64,000 nt of DNA from Pseudoips prasinana (GCA_951640165.1 OX621242.1:38831501-38895500), one strand, 5' to 3'; positions 51,851 through 62,722 are shown, numbered from the stretch's first letter. The notes: a model not told the origin generated them from the sequence alone. Numbers and translations are program-made.

Positions 51851-51984
51851 TGAGTGTTGGATGCGCGCGCATCTGCGCGCGCATCGTAAAAAATTCGTTA
51901 AATTTATTGGTGTCGGTGTGCGCGCGCATCGTAAAAATTCACTCTCATCATTTTTCTCCATCGCGCCAAAAGAAGTATAACTTC
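51851..51984 (-). mobile_element. MITE copy with CG-alternating tracts
   Basis: Reverse complement of the MITE at 43329-43482: GTAAAAATTCACTCTCATCA, TTTTTCTCCATCGCG and the end AAGAAGTATAACTTC. It carries three alternating purine-pyrimidine tracts of GCGCGCGCAT type at 51862-51885 and about 51918-51928. Confidence 0.65.
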
Positions 51985-52885
51985 AAAAATACATAGGTAC
52001 ACTATTATAGACAACTTATTCCCAGAGACAGAATAAATAAAAATGAAATAGAAAAGGTTTTTAAGCTATTGCATAGCTTCTATCGCGGGCCTTGAGCGTG
52101 GGGATCGAATCCAGAAATTCCGTAACGAAATAAAAACCTAACACGGGGGGTGTTAGGTTTTTCGTTCCATCTATCGATAAATACCAGAACTTTTAATGAC
52201 TTTTTGAAATATCACGCTTGTCTCTTTAGTTCAGCAACCCGCCTTTATTTTAATAATTAAATAATGTCACTATGTATTTTAATTTTCAATTAATCTTGTA
52301 GTTTTTAAGCATTTATTGTTATATTAATGCAGAAATTATAAATACAAGAGTTTAAAATATATTTTCAACGATATCAACCGCGATTATATAAATAACCCTT
52401 TTATTGACATTATAAACCGGCTAATGTGAACAGTACTATTTCATATAAACGATCGGTAGAATATGCGACATGAAAAAACACCCGTATATTCACGGAATGT
52501 CATCAAAGGCCATAGCCTAAGAGTATTTAACCTACAGTAGCCATAGCAACAGTTTGTTTTATTCTCTTTGGTAAAATCTTGATTAAAGGATTTTATGTTT
52601 GGATTCTTTAATAAATTAATAGTCTTGTGTTAATAATTACGTTTTCAGGTGCTTTTTACATTTTTCGCAACCGTAAAGTTACAAGGAGTACCAACTGTAT
52701 GTTCTCCACAAATGACCAAAAGTTGTGGTTTCGATATTGGAAAACTACCGTAATCAGCTGTTTGTGAGAAAGTTTATAGGTGATATTTATCATCTACGTA
52801 TAACAGTGAATATCTGTACTCGTATAATTTGTGTACAAACTGTTTTAAAAATAATAAACAAAGTGCATTTATTAATGAAGAAAGT
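51985..52885. other. Unassigned; one stem-loop with T-run
   Basis: 52132-52162 forms a 13-bp perfect stem (AAAAACCTAACAC and its complement) around GGGGG, ending in T5. Nothing else recognised. Confidence 0.4.
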
Positions 52886-53176
52886 CGTCGAAAATCGTAG
52901 GAAAGTCAAAACTGTACATTGAATATTATTTAAAAAGGATACTTGGGGCGTGATCTACAATCGATATCGAACCCAAAAATATAGTTTTTAGAATTTATGT
53001 CTGTTCGTCTGTTTGTCTGTATGTATGGCCGGGCTAAACTCAAAAAGTACTGCATGGATTTACTTCACATTTTGCATGAATATTACTAAGAGGTCGAGTC
53101 AACATATAGGCTGCATATTATCACGCTATCACTTAAGCTGTGATAATTTATAAAATTTAACGCGGGGCTCAGCTAG
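52886..53176 (+). mobile_element. Helitron family copy, plus
   Basis: AATCGTAGGAAAGTCAAAAC, GATACTTGGGGCGTGATCTA, CTCAAAAAGTACTGCATGGA and the 3' end TTTAACGCGGGGCTCAGCTAG, then T. Inverted relative to 54190-54523. The 5' end is diverged. Confidence 0.65.
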
Positions 53177-53204
53177 TTATATATACAGAACAAATAATCA
53201 TGCC

Positions 53205-53310
53205 CATCTCACAAGTATTTGTCTTTCATGGTGATTGAACCCACAATCTATGGCTTAGCAGTCAAGGTCCTGGTGGACTACTGGTTAGTACTAGTCCACC
53301 AGGCCAGTTG
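53205..53310 (-). mobile_element. SINE-B-type ends, head to head
   Basis: A degraded minus-strand unit followed by an inverted head: CCTGGTGGACTA (53269-53280) pairs with its complement at 53292-53303 around an 11-nt loop. Confidence 0.5.
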
Positions 53311-53448
53311 AAAAGTATTATACATATTTAATTCAAATGTGTTGGAAGTTTCCCCGAACTAGACCAACGCCTGTACTTAGAGAGTACCATATAAAATATA
53401 AATATTTAGCCAATGTCACGGTGCAGTGATATACAGATTATTGATGTG

Positions 53449-53790
53449 AATGCGTCGTTGGTCTAGCGGTAGCGTGTTCACCCGCAGAGAATGAGGTCCT
53501 GGGTTCAAATCCCGGGCCGCGCCATAAAGTGATTTTGGGACTTTTCTGTAAAAAGAAAAAATTCTCAGCATATTATACCCCCGTGCCTCGGAGAGCACAT
53601 AAAGCCGTCGGACCTGTGCCTGACCTCTTTCCGGTCGTGTCGCCTAGGTGTCTCTTCGGATTATGGGAGCGATGGAATAGAAAGTGCTCCTATGTTGCGC
53701 ACACACTTCAGCACTATAATATGTTCCGCGCAGATGGCTAATCTCTGTTGAGACCGGCCGCCGTGGCCGAAATTCGGCTAGGAGGATATT
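53449..53790 (+). mobile_element. SINE-D copy
   Basis: Highly similar to 39118-39495: CGTTGGTCTAGCGGTAGCGT head, GGTTCAAATCCCGGGCCG B box, GTGATTTTGGGACTTTTCTG and tail GCCGCCGTGGCCGAAATTCG. A segment of about 30 bp in the middle is absent. Confidence 0.85.
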
Positions 53791-54034
53791 ATTATTATTG
53801 TATGTGCGTGTATGCGTTTGTGGTCATGTACGTCCGACTCTGAATGGAACAGGAAGTAAAATTAGGTGCGTTTAGATTAAAAATCCAAGTCCGCTGACAA
53901 ACATGTGGTCAATCTGATTAATAAGCGGTTATCGAAGCCTTGCAACACTCTTGGCTACACTTACGAGTTGCTGACCATTCCTACGACTCCCGTCAAGTTC
54001 TAGCAACCTCACTCACACGTAAATAAATAAACAA
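53791..54034. other. Unassigned sequence
   Basis: Nothing recognised. Confidence 0.35.
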
Positions 54035-54103
54035 AATAAAAAAGGATTTTATTCACGTAGACTTTAAAAAAGCGCTTGTAAATAGTCAGAACATGTTTGT
54101 AGC
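54035..54103 (-). repeat. RepE partial copy
   Basis: TTTATTCACGTAGACTTTAA, AAAAGCGCTTGTAAATAGTC and AGAACATGTTTGTAG, then unrelated sequence. Only about 70 bp. Confidence 0.75.
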
Positions 54104-54189
54104 ACAGCTTAAGCATAAACATGCCAATAGTGCTGTATGTCATAACTACTTTAATGTTGTAAATGGCGCTCTCTTCTAGCACTTAACTA

Positions 54190-54523
54190 CTAGCTCTGCC
54201 CCGCGGTTTTACCCACTTTAACCTTTATAAATTATACCTTTTGTGTTAATCGGATATATAAGCTGTCACAGCTCCTTCGCCGTAGGTGATAGCGTAATAA
54301 TATGTAGCTTATATGTTGACCCGACTTCTTAGTAAAATTCATGCAAAATATGAAGTAAATCCATGCAGTACTTTTTGAGTTTAGCCCAGACATACATACA
54401 GACAAAAATTCTAAAAACTATATTTTTGGTTTCCATATCGATTGTAGATCATGCCCCAAGTATCCTTAAAAAAAAATTCAATGTACAGTTTTGACATTCC
54501 TACGATTTTATTATGTATATAGA
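54190..54523 (-). mobile_element. Non-autonomous Helitron, complete
   Basis: 334 bp. On the minus strand it starts TCTATATACATAATAAAATCG and ends CCGCGGGGCAGAGCTAG, inserted between A (54189) and T (54524). Shares its body with 52886-53176 in opposite orientation. Confidence 0.75.
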
Positions 54524-54814
54524 TTATTGTAGTGTTAAACGATCTATTCAATGAAACTAAAATAAATAATTGAATATTTCGGCAGTAAGACCAATTTTTT
54601 GTCCATAACCCTTAAAGTTATTTACACACGCCCTTGTACGTGCATGTTGGTCGTAAAACTCGCGTAAACACCCGGTTCCGCCCGCCGCGTCCACCTGTTA
54701 GTATGTTTGTTTGTACGAGGTGGTAGACTTCCTAATGAGAAGTGCTCTTTGAACGGTTGAAAAGGTGATTGTGAAAGATTTAATGCATTACAGTCCTGGA
54801 TGGGATAACCATTA
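54524..54814. other. Unassigned sequence
   Basis: Nothing recognised. Confidence 0.35.
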
Positions 54815-55010
54815 TATATTTACGTTAGAAATCTTTGCATATCACACGAATATTACAAAGCTGAAAGTTTATATGTTTGTTACTTCTTCACGTCTAAACG
54901 ACTAGAGCGATTTTAATAAAATTTGGTATGGAGTTAGCTGACACCCTGAATTAACACATAGGCTATAATTTATAAAGTTTAACGCGGGTAAAATCGCGGG
55001 GTACAGCTAG
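54815..55010 (+). mobile_element. Helitron-like 3' end
   Basis: TTACAAAGCTGAAAGTTTAT, AATAAAATTTGGTATGGAGT, TATAAAGTTTAACGCGGGTA, then CGCGGGGTACAGCTAG at 55010. Resembles 62930-63100. Confidence 0.6.
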
Positions 55011-55094
55011 AAATCTCATAAAATGTTTAATATTTTATAAGATTCATTGACAATGTTAATACCGAGACGTATTTCTAGTAGTAAGTATTATAAC

Positions 55095-55354
55095 GACGGT
55101 CACCGTAGCCTAGTTGGTAGTGCTGCTTACGAAGCTGGTGGTCCTAGGTTCGAATCCCGGTAAGTGCAAATATTTGTGTGATGAGCATGAATATTTGTTT
55201 CCGAGTCATGGATGTTTTCTATGTATATAAGTATTTATCTGTCTGTATCAGTATGTATTTCGTCGCCTGGTACCCATAGTACAAGCTTTGCTTAGTTTGG
55301 GGCTACGATGATCTGTGTGACAGTGTCCCTAGATAGATATTATTATTATTATTA
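55095..55354 (+). mobile_element. SINE-A copy
   Basis: Full unit with GACGGTCACCGTAGCCTAGT, a 5-nt deletion in the head, GGTTCGAATCCCGG B box and an ATTATTATT tail. Confidence 0.85.
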
Positions 55355-55738
55355 AACTGTCCGGTGAAGCAATGAAAGCACTAGGCAAACTATAAACGTG
55401 AGGTAAAAAGAGTGTACCTAATTATAATATTGCTGGAAGATATTTCGCTAGAGCATAGTGTTATCTGGCGCAATGCAAAGCTCTACATTTACTCCCTAGG
55501 GAAACCTTTCAACAATGATTATTATTATAGAATATGTTATGGTGGTGGTAAATATTATAAAATATGTTGTGGTTATGGTAATTATTATAAAAATATTGTG
55601 GTCTGGTCCGGTAAGTTTTGACATAAATTTACCACAGCTCAACGGGGAAGGAGAAATGTCTACAATTTCTGAGTAATGCCATGTGTATTGAAGCACCATA
55701 AACTAAGCTGACCGATTAACATTGAGAGACATCTATGC

Positions 55739-55805
55739 TAATTTCAGCCACGGTGACGAGTCTCAATGGAGATTAGCCATTTGCGCAAGACTTATTATAA
55801 TGCAG
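55739..55805 (-). mobile_element. SINE-D tail fragment
   Basis: TTTCAGCCACGGTGACGAGT, CTCAATGGAGATTAGCCATT, then GCGCAAGACTTATTATAATG: reverse complement of the last 65 bp of SINE-D. Confidence 0.6.
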
Positions 55806-55877
55806 ACTCATATTCCGATGGTAACGAGCAGCGATATGGTCAGAAAGAGGTTATTATTATTTTGAAGGCAATAGGAA

Positions 55878-55970
55878 AATATTCCCTGTGTCGCGGGGTA
55901 CTTTACAAACACATAATTGACGAACACAAATTTCATTCAGACTGGGAACAACTATTTATGGGTCACACAA
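55878..55970 (-). mobile_element. SINE-C fragment
   Basis: CCCTGTGTCGCGGGGTACTT, TACAAACACATAATTGACG, then ACTATTTATGGGTCACACAA. The tRNA-like head is absent. Confidence 0.8.
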
Positions 55971-56835
55971 AATGAGATGGTAACCAAATAAGGAAGGTGG
56001 CTTCGCCTTCTGAGATTTCATTATATAGTTCGATCTATCAGAAGTCTATAACCAGCTTTCTTCTCAAAAACCCACCCAAAGACCAAAATTAAAAAAATGT
56101 AGCTACCAAAATGTACCCAGTTTGAATTGTATCACTAGCTGTAAGATATACATTACGCGTTCCAATAACCCAAACTCAGTTTTTTCACACCATGTGTTCA
56201 ATCTAAATAAAAGTCGTATCCACTAGCCTGTGAGGGCGCGCCAGTATTCTTGTCCAAACAAGCACAGAGTCAAGGTGGCAGAAGGTCGCTCGTATAATGG
56301 CGACTTAAGAGCAGCTTTTCGGAAACATGTAATATGGTTGAGGTAAACATTGTGACATATTTGAAGAGTTTGCTGGGTTTTATTTATTTATTTGGGCAAA
56401 ATACGGTACAGGTGTGTTTGTATTTGACAGTTGAAGAATATTGAAGGAAAAGTAAACGATCATTTTATTAGTTTCAGACATCTTCAAAATGAATTGTGCA
56501 AAATGTATAAATGAACGTGCGGATGGGAATCGTTGTTTTTTCTACCCTACGGTGCAGTGTATGACGTGGCAGCTACTGAGAAACACTGCCAGAAAAGTCA
56601 TTAGGAATCCTTTTTTAAAATAAAATATAGGCACTTAAGATTAATTACAATCATGTGTTTTGACTCAGAACAACTCAATCCCAAGCACTTTTGTCAATTA
56701 AATAATAAGAAATTTTGTAATATGCCCTGCTACAAAATATGGCTTTAATAATTCTTTTAAAATTATTCGTAGACAATTCTCTAATATCATTGGAAAGTTT
56801 GTTGTAGAATCTTATGTACGTTATCATAACTATCT
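55971..56835. other. Unassigned sequence
   Basis: Nothing recognised. Confidence 0.4.
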
Positions 56836-57055
56836 ATCAAAGTCCACTGCCGGACAAAAGCCTCCCCCAAGAATCAGCTCGGTGGGATATGCCATAATCG
56901 CCACGCTTGGCAGACGGCTTGGCGATCGCAGTATGATGGTCATAATACTCAGAGAGGCGCTGCTGCCCGTTCTCCGGTAGATATTCCGTCGGGATGTCTT
57001 CTACGCCCCCCACGGGATCAGATGGGGTGATATTAGTCCGACTGATATTCACGCG
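56836..57055 (-). repeat. RepG copy 3
   Basis: GTCCACTGCCGGACAAAAGC, ATGCCATAATCGCCACGCTT, GGCGATCGCAGTATGATGGT, GAGAGGCGCTGCTGCCCGTT and ATCAGATGGGGTGATATTAG. The best-preserved RepG copy. Confidence 0.7.
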
Positions 57056-57379
57056 CCGTCACCACACAGCAATATATAATATATTGCTGTGTATCATAAA
57101 ACATACGTACCATCTTAGAGTAATACAAATTTTAATAAAATCGCAAGGTATCTGATTCACAAAAGACCTTTGAAATAATTTAGCATAACAACTGCACAAT
57201 GTCCGCACCATAAAGTTGAGAACATGAATTTCAAACAATGAACAAGAAGTTAAAAAAGCATTCACTAAAAGTTGATCTTTATTCAAATGACCGTCGGAGC
57301 TACACGAAATAAAGACAAGGAGAATTCTACAGAAGTTTCAGCTGAGACAAATCTAATTAGTAAATAATTCTTGCTGTGT
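57056..57379. other. Unassigned sequence
   Basis: Nothing recognised; AT-rich. Confidence 0.35.
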
Positions 57380-57865
57380 GGGTAACGGCATAGAACATCG
57401 GCACCTCATATCATCCTGTGTGGGCGTAGAAATCACCCCGAGGGAATATCTCTCAGTCAATGGGCTGCAGCGCCACTCTGTGTACTATGACCATTTTTTA
57501 TTTATAACTTTATGCACATCAAATAGTACAAAGGCGGAATTTCTCCCAAGGCATTTACTGCCAGTCAACCTTAGGGTGGTGCAGAGATAGCATGGTAGGT
57601 GCACGGATCATACAATTATCAGAGTAAGAAAGTAAACAAACACAATACTATACTATACAATACCATATTATGCAATACTATATTATACAATACTATACTA
57701 TATAATACTATACCTACTTTAAAATCCGATCATAAAACATATATTTAATTAATAACTGTGATCGGCAACCCGTCTGCAAATGATAGACACAACACGTTTG
57801 TTGAAATCTTTTGAGGAGGCATTTGTCCAGCAGTGAAGTTTGTTAGGCTAACACAATGATGATGA
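57380..57865 (+). repeat. RepG copy 4, split
   Basis: Left part 57385-57495 (CACCTCATATCATCCTGTGT, GGGAATATCTCTCAGTCAAT, GCAGCGCCACTCTG). Right part 57758-57865 (GTGATCGGCAACCCGTCTGC, GAGGAGGCATTTGTCCAGCA). Between them is unidentified sequence with a tandem repeat. Inverted relative to copy 3. Confidence 0.6.
57640..57716. repeat. Degenerate tandem repeat
   Basis: Four to five imperfect units of about 15 nt around CAATACTATACTATA. Confidence 0.8.
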
Positions 57866-58444
57866 AGCAATTCTGCACAGGAATACAAGGTATACTTATT
57901 TGCAGAAAAATCAAGGAATGTATGAACGGGAGTTAATTTTTACCTAATTTATGGCATTCCACGTTATTCATGCACGATTTTACCATTTTTACGGTAAAAT
58001 ATAAAAGTAGACGATTAAAATCGGATTTGAGGTTTTGGTTTATGAATAATCATGGTTAGAAGGCGGCAGTATCATTCGCTAATATTTTAACACTTAACAT
58101 TCAAGCATTTTGGAACACTTCCCTGTTCTACCATTTTGATGCAAGTTACGTTAGATAATATTGAATATCCGATTTCGGTCATCTACTTTTGTCGTTGACT
58201 ACATAATTCATAGACTTTGTATGGAGTTTGCCAAAGCCCATCAGGAAGAACGAAGAGCCGATAAGTCTCAAGCGTAACTTATACTTGTTTATACTTAGTT
58301 GTATAATAACAAACCTTATATAATGTACATATTTTATTTAGATTTAGTATTTTTTGCTTTAATGACAAGACCCGACTTTAGAACATGCAATTAACGGGAA
58401 CAATGCACACGCAAATTCAACATATATCACATGATAATAATAAT
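57866..58444. other. Unassigned sequence
   Basis: Nothing recognised. Confidence 0.4.
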
Positions 58445-58575
58445 AAATACATACATACATAGACTCACGCCTGTTTCCCAGAGGGGTAGGCAGAGACAAC
58501 GGATTTCCATTTGTCACGATCTTTGCACACCTCTTTTGCCTCGATTACTGTCATTATATTCTTCATACATGCTCG
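58445..58575 (-). mobile_element. LINE 3' end fragment
   Basis: Reverse complement encodes DKWKSVVSAYPSGKQA and ends in a TATGTATG tail. Same family as 63817-63925. About 40 codons of coding end plus tail. Confidence 0.65.
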
Positions 58576-58604
58576 CCGGTTTAGGGTACTAATAAATAAT
58601 ATAA

Positions 58605-58895
58605 TAAAAAAGGTTTTTATTCACGTAGACTTTAAAAAAGCGCTTGTAAATAGTCAGAACATGTTCGTAGTTATATATAAATAATTTATAATTATTTCTG
58701 TGTACATACAGATATTTAGGTACACGGATTGTAGGAAATAATTTACAATAAGATTTATTTTATAATAGTAACGATATTTAGCTAACTTAAATTAAGTTAT
58801 TGTCAAGGATCATGTGTAGGTTTATCTTTTAAATTTTAGCTATATTTTTACTACATATTGTCTGAATGGTTCTGTCTATATTGAGGTACGAATTA
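58605..58895 (-). repeat. RepE copy 4 (subfamily 2)
   Basis: Full unit, inverse of 29206-29500. Has TACACGGATTGTAGGAAATA and GGATCATGTGTAGGTTTA. Confidence 0.8.
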
Positions 58896-59089
58896 AATGT
58901 TATTACCCACGTATAGTTATCCTGTATTGTATCGAACCCAAACACGATAGCGCCTAAGGTGTACCTTAACGACTGCGCAACATGTGGTCAGTACCATCTT
59001 GACGAGACATTACTTCAGAGAGAAATGTATGATGTCGGAACATTAAGGTTATGTATATAAGAAACCTTTTACAGCGCATGACCAGTGTG

Positions 59090-59430
59090 TAGAATCAATT
59101 AACTGCAGATGTATTTCTAATCCGGTATGACATGGCAAACTTCAAGAAGCGAGCCTATTCTTAGTCCACGGGTAGCGGTTATGTCAGTCACCTCGCCACT
59201 TCGTTTTCTGGGTTTCGATTCCCGCCCAGACTACTATTTTATATATATACTACAAAAATAGTTGTTCATAGCCTGGATATATTTTGTGTCCGTAATTATG
59301 TTTGTAAAGTATACCGCAGCACAGGGATAAATTTCCTTAGTGCGGAAGTAGTATTTAAAAAAAATTGCTCTGGTGTTGCAAATGTCCATGGGCTGCAGTA
59401 ATCACTTAACATCAGGTCCGCCTCTATTTT
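59090..59430 (+). mobile_element. LINE tail split by SINE-C
   Basis: 59095-59163 matches coding sequence at 47150-47225 (AACTGCAGATGTATTTCTAA, CATGGCAAACTTCAAGAAGC). 59366-59430 matches its 3' end (CTCTGGTGTTGCAAATGTCC). SINE-C at 59164-59364 replaces about 35 bp. Confidence 0.7.
59164..59364 (+). mobile_element. SINE-C copy
   Basis: GTAGCGGTTATGTCAGTCAC, GGGTTTCGATTCCCGCCCAG B box, TTGTGTCCGTAATTATGTTT, GCAGCACAGGGAT and GTATTTAAAAAAAA. Confidence 0.8.
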
Positions 59431-59900
59431 AACAAAAAATATTTATTCATTTATGGATATAAAATGTACTTTGAAATATTTATTAGTTTTATTATACTTG
59501 TTTATGTATGAATATGTATGTATGTAAGTACAATATACAACATGTAACGTAATCAACAAACAAAATTTGGAATAAAAAATGACCTATATTAAAAATTATA
59601 TAAATCGATTCAGTAAACGATTCTGAACAAACTATTTTCAGGTTTGCGTTAATTAAGTCATAAGTCATTTATTTTCATAACAAATACATTTGTGTTGAAA
59701 AATAAATTTAATTAATTATAATTTAATTAAGTTACATGATGTATATTATTAGGTTAGAACCTAAGAACACTACTCTCTGTAGAACTGACCATGGTACACT
59801 ACCAGCTGCCTCTCATTTTAAATTTATACTAGTCCATCCTTCGGTTGTCTGGAAGAAATATTATGCGACTAGGCCACCAAATCATACATTATTTTAACTA
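59431..59900. other. Unassigned A+T-rich sequence
   Basis: Only a short LINE-UTR-like phrase (GGTTGTCTGGAAGAAAT, about 59840) recognised. Confidence 0.4.
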
Positions 59901-60050
59901 CACTCGCGAGCAACCAAATCGACTCAAGCCTTGTCGGCGCACACATACATTGATACAACTAAAATCATGAATGGAAATTATTAAAATGATATGTCATTCG
60001 AAAGCTTAAGATGTCAGCTTTAATTTGATATCATTATCATTGAAATCCAT
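59901..60050. repeat. Tc1-like long terminal inverted repeat, left
   Basis: Pairs with about 61395-61544. Outer 55 bp strong; inner part carries GATATGTCATTCGAAAGCT at about 59987-60005. Confidence 0.8.
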
Positions 60051-60179
60051 CCATCATTTTTGAAATAAATGATGTCTGAATGCAAGAGTAGGAAAAACGG
60101 GAATTTAGGAAAAAGGGTATGTGTCTCGTATTTGACAAATTAAACAAAAAAAATTAAAAATAAAATTATTTTATTTAAA

Positions 60180-61211
60180 TCAGTATTTCGTATTGCCCCC
60201 TCTAGCCCTAATTACATCCCGCAGTCTGTTTTTCATGGACCTTATCAATTTTTTGACATTTTCTTGAGGAATGCCGTCCCACTCCTCTAATAATGCTGTC
60301 TTTAGCTCGTCTACGCTTGAAGGGACTGGATTTCTGACCCGAACTCTTCTTTTAAGCTCGTCCCATAAGTGCTCGATGGGATTCATGTCAGGACTGAGCG
60401 CAGGCCAGTCCATCGTGCGTAATTCGACCTCTTGCAGAAACTGTCGAGTGACTCGTGCCGTGTGGCAGCGGGCATTGTCGTGCATTAACACGAAGTCTTC
60501 ACCGACAAACCCTGCGTAGGGCACAACATGATCCAGTAGAATGTCGGTGATGTACCGATCAGCTGTTAGCCCGCCTCCTCGGCCGCCCCCAGGCACGAAA
60601 ACAAGTTCGGTTTTTCCCTCTAAAGAGATACCAGCCCACATCATGCAGGAACCGCCGCCATATGCCACTGTTTCAGCGAAACAACATTGGGCAAATCGTT
60701 CTCCCGGACGCCTGTAGACTCGGCCTCTCCTGTCACTGCCATGCAGACACATTCTGCACTCATCAGTAAACAGGACCGATCGCCATTGCGCAACGCTCCA
60801 ATTGAGATGCTCTCGAGCAAATTGAAGGCGCGCTTGTCGGTGGCCTGCAGTCAACTTAGGGCCCGTCGCAGGTCTTTTTGGCGTCAAGTTGGCTTCCTTC
60901 AAGCGTCTTCTCACTGTCCACTCGCTGACAGCCACTTGTCGTACACGTCTCAGTTCTTGCTGCACATCAACGCCCGTAAGGTGTCGATTGCGCAGCGAGG
61001 TTGAGACAATGAAGCGGTCGTCTCTCTCTGAAGTGCACCGGTGGCGGCTCGTTCTTGGTCTCCGATTGAAGGCACCAGTCTCTTGGAACCGTCTGTATAC
61101 TCGGGATACAGAAGACTGGCTCAAGTGGAGCTGGGCAGCGATTGCTCGCTGACTTAACCCTTGTTGCAACAAGGCAACAACTTGAGCGGCTTCTTCTGGT
61201 GTGGTATCCAT
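60180..61211 (-). CDS. Tc1-like DD34E transposase
   Basis: 343 codons, no internal stop. Two helix-turn-helix regions lie at about 15-45 (SQRAIAAQLHLSQSSVSRVY) and 80-108 (SEWTVRRRLKEANL), separated by a basic RRPRTSRHR linker. Catalytic residues are D150 (FTDECR), D245 (MHDNARCH) and E280 (NPIEHLWDELKR), with exactly 34 residues between the last two. A glycine-rich insert GGGRGGG (about 208-214) is a usual Tc1 feature. It binds the terminal repeats and cuts and pastes the element. Length is normal for the family. The start is the first ATG in frame, supported by the typical N terminus just upstream of the first HTH. Confidence 0.93.
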   Translation of the reverse strand: MDTTPEEAAQVVALLQQGLSQRAIAAQLHLSQSSVSRVYRRFQETGAFNRRPRTSRHRCTSERDDRFIVSTSLRNRHLTGVDVQQELRRVRQVAVSEWTVRRRLKEANLTPKRPATGPKLTAGHRQARLQFAREHLNWSVAQWRSVLFTDECRMCLHGSDRRGRVYRRPGERFAQCCFAETVAYGGGSCMMWAGISLEGKTELVFVPGGGRGGGLTADRYITDILLDHVVPYAGFVGEDFVLMHDNARCHTARVTRQFLQEVELRTMDWPALSPDMNPIEHLWDELKRRVRVRNPVPSSVDELKTALLEEWDGIPQENVKKLIRSMKNRLRDVIRARGGNTKY

Positions 61212-61394
61212 GGGTTAGCGAAAACAAGGAATGCAATTTACGGAGATGTGTACCGGTCAACCTGTAACAAGCAACTGATAAGATAAACCGGAAGTGGGGG
61301 GTTTTATAGCGGGAGCAGGTAGCGCAAGTCGTGGATTCCTAAAGAGGTAATTTACGCTGACGGCCAATTAAAATGTGTCAATAAATCAGCGCTT

Positions 61395-61544
61395 AGTTTT
61401 TTTTAAGGTATTGATGTTAATTGAAAGCCTAATTCTTCAGCTTTCGAATGACATATCACTTTTGTAATTACCATTTATCGTTTTAGGAAAATCAATGTAT
61501 ATGTGCGCCGTCTAGGCTTGAGTCGATTTGGTTGCTCGCGAGTG
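61395..61544. repeat. Tc1-like long terminal inverted repeat, right
   Basis: Reverse complement partner of 59901-60050. Inner motif AGCTTTCGAATGACATATC at about 61439-61457. Confidence 0.8.
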
Positions 61545-61546
61545 TA

Positions 61547-62104
61547 GTAAGATTTTTCTGTAAACTGTTTTTATATTTTGTGGAATAAAGTGTATCTATC
61601 AGGTGAATCACTTACTCCTTTTCCTTGCTATCATATAAAATAATTACCGATCTTAGTCACCGAGTAACTTACACGGAAGTCAGTACAAATCGGTCTGTAT
61701 ATTGGCCTGCCACTGTTCTTTACATTGCATATTTTATACACATAAAGTCGATTTTCTCTCGTCCAGTGGATAAATCGAAGTATCTGATACACGTACGATA
61801 TTATTGATAGCGAATATCTGTTCAATCAAACTTTGGGGCATTGTTTACGGAATAATTTTAGCAACGCGTGGGTTAGTATTGAGTACCCTACACAGCCACT
61901 CAAGTGGAAAAAATGAGTGGTTTTATTTATAAATCCTTATTCATCCATCATAACCGTCTTTTACGAGGACCTTGTTTTAGGGGTAGGTACTCGTAAGTTT
62001 TCGTCAAGTAGCCTACGCAGTATAACTTCAAAGGACTGAATCCCTTTTTTAAAAGTGATTAAATATAGCTATGGACTTTTGATACCAGTTACTCCCACAT
62101 GTAT
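61547..62104. other. Unassigned sequence
   Basis: Nothing recognised. Confidence 0.4.
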
Positions 62105-62367
62105 GACGGTCACCGTAGCCTAGTTGGTAGTGCTCCTGCCTACGAAGCTGGTGGTCCTGGGTTCGAATCCCGGTGAGTGCAAATATTTGTGTGATGAGCA
62201 CGAATATTTGTTTCTGAGTCATGGGTGTTTTCTATGTATTTAAGTATTTATCTATCTATATAAGTATGTATATTGTCGCCTGGTACCCATAGTACAAGCT
62301 TTGCTTAGTTTGGGGTTAGGATGATCTGTGTGACATTGTCCCTAGATATTATTATTATTATTATTAT
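62105..62367 (+). mobile_element. SINE-A, most complete copy
   Basis: GACGGTCACCGTAGCCTAGT start, GGTTCGAATCCCGGTGAGTG B box, body with CGCCTGGTACCCATAGTACA, and ATTATTATTATTATT tail. Confidence 0.88.
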
Positions 62368-62566
62368 GTAAGTAAGCAATCGGCCCGGTTAAACACTACT
62401 ACGGTACGTGGTCAGTCTACAGATCAGACCACCAATGTGGTATTTTTTATAAATATAGCACTTTCCTGCTACGGAGGGTATGTTAATCTGGCAGTCCCGG
62501 TTGCAGTCAGCAGAGAACAGTCGTCAAGTCATGTTAGTGACATACTCTGACACTAGGGTAACTACT

Positions 62567-62578
62567 ACCCATATGATT
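62567..62578. repeat. RTE target-site duplication, left
   Basis: ACCCATATGATT, exact copy at 62711-62722. Confidence 0.85.
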
Positions 62579-62710
62579 CATCACCATCATCATCATCATA
62601 CCAGCCGAAAGACGTCCACTGCTGGACAAAGGCCTCCCCCAAAGATCTCCACGATTGCCGGTCTTGCGCTTTTCGCATCCAGTAGTTTCCAGCGACAATT
62701 TACAAGATGG
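62579..62710 (-). mobile_element. Short RTE LINE insertion
   Basis: 132 bp: a CATCATCATCATCAT tail complement, CAGCCGAAAGACGTCCACTG, CTGGACAAAGGCCTCCCCC and GATTGCCGGTCTTGCGC. A 12-bp exact duplication flanks it. Heavily 5'-truncated. Confidence 0.85.
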
Positions 62711-62722
62711 ACCCATATGATT

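Larger units (their letters stand above)
59901..61544 (-). mobile_element. Complete Tc1-like transposon
   Basis: 1644 bp flanked by TA (59899-59900 and 61545-61546). The termini are inverted repeats: CACTCGCGAGCAACCAAATC, then GACTCAAGCC, with few mismatches over 55 bp. A second block, including GATATGTCATTCGAAAGCT, extends the imperfect symmetry to about 150 bp at each side. One intact transposase gene. Structurally able to move. Confidence 0.92.

Noticed and set aside
57640..57716. Tandem repeats as a CRISPR-like array
   Set aside because: Units are degenerate, directly adjacent and without unique spacers; a simple minisatellite.
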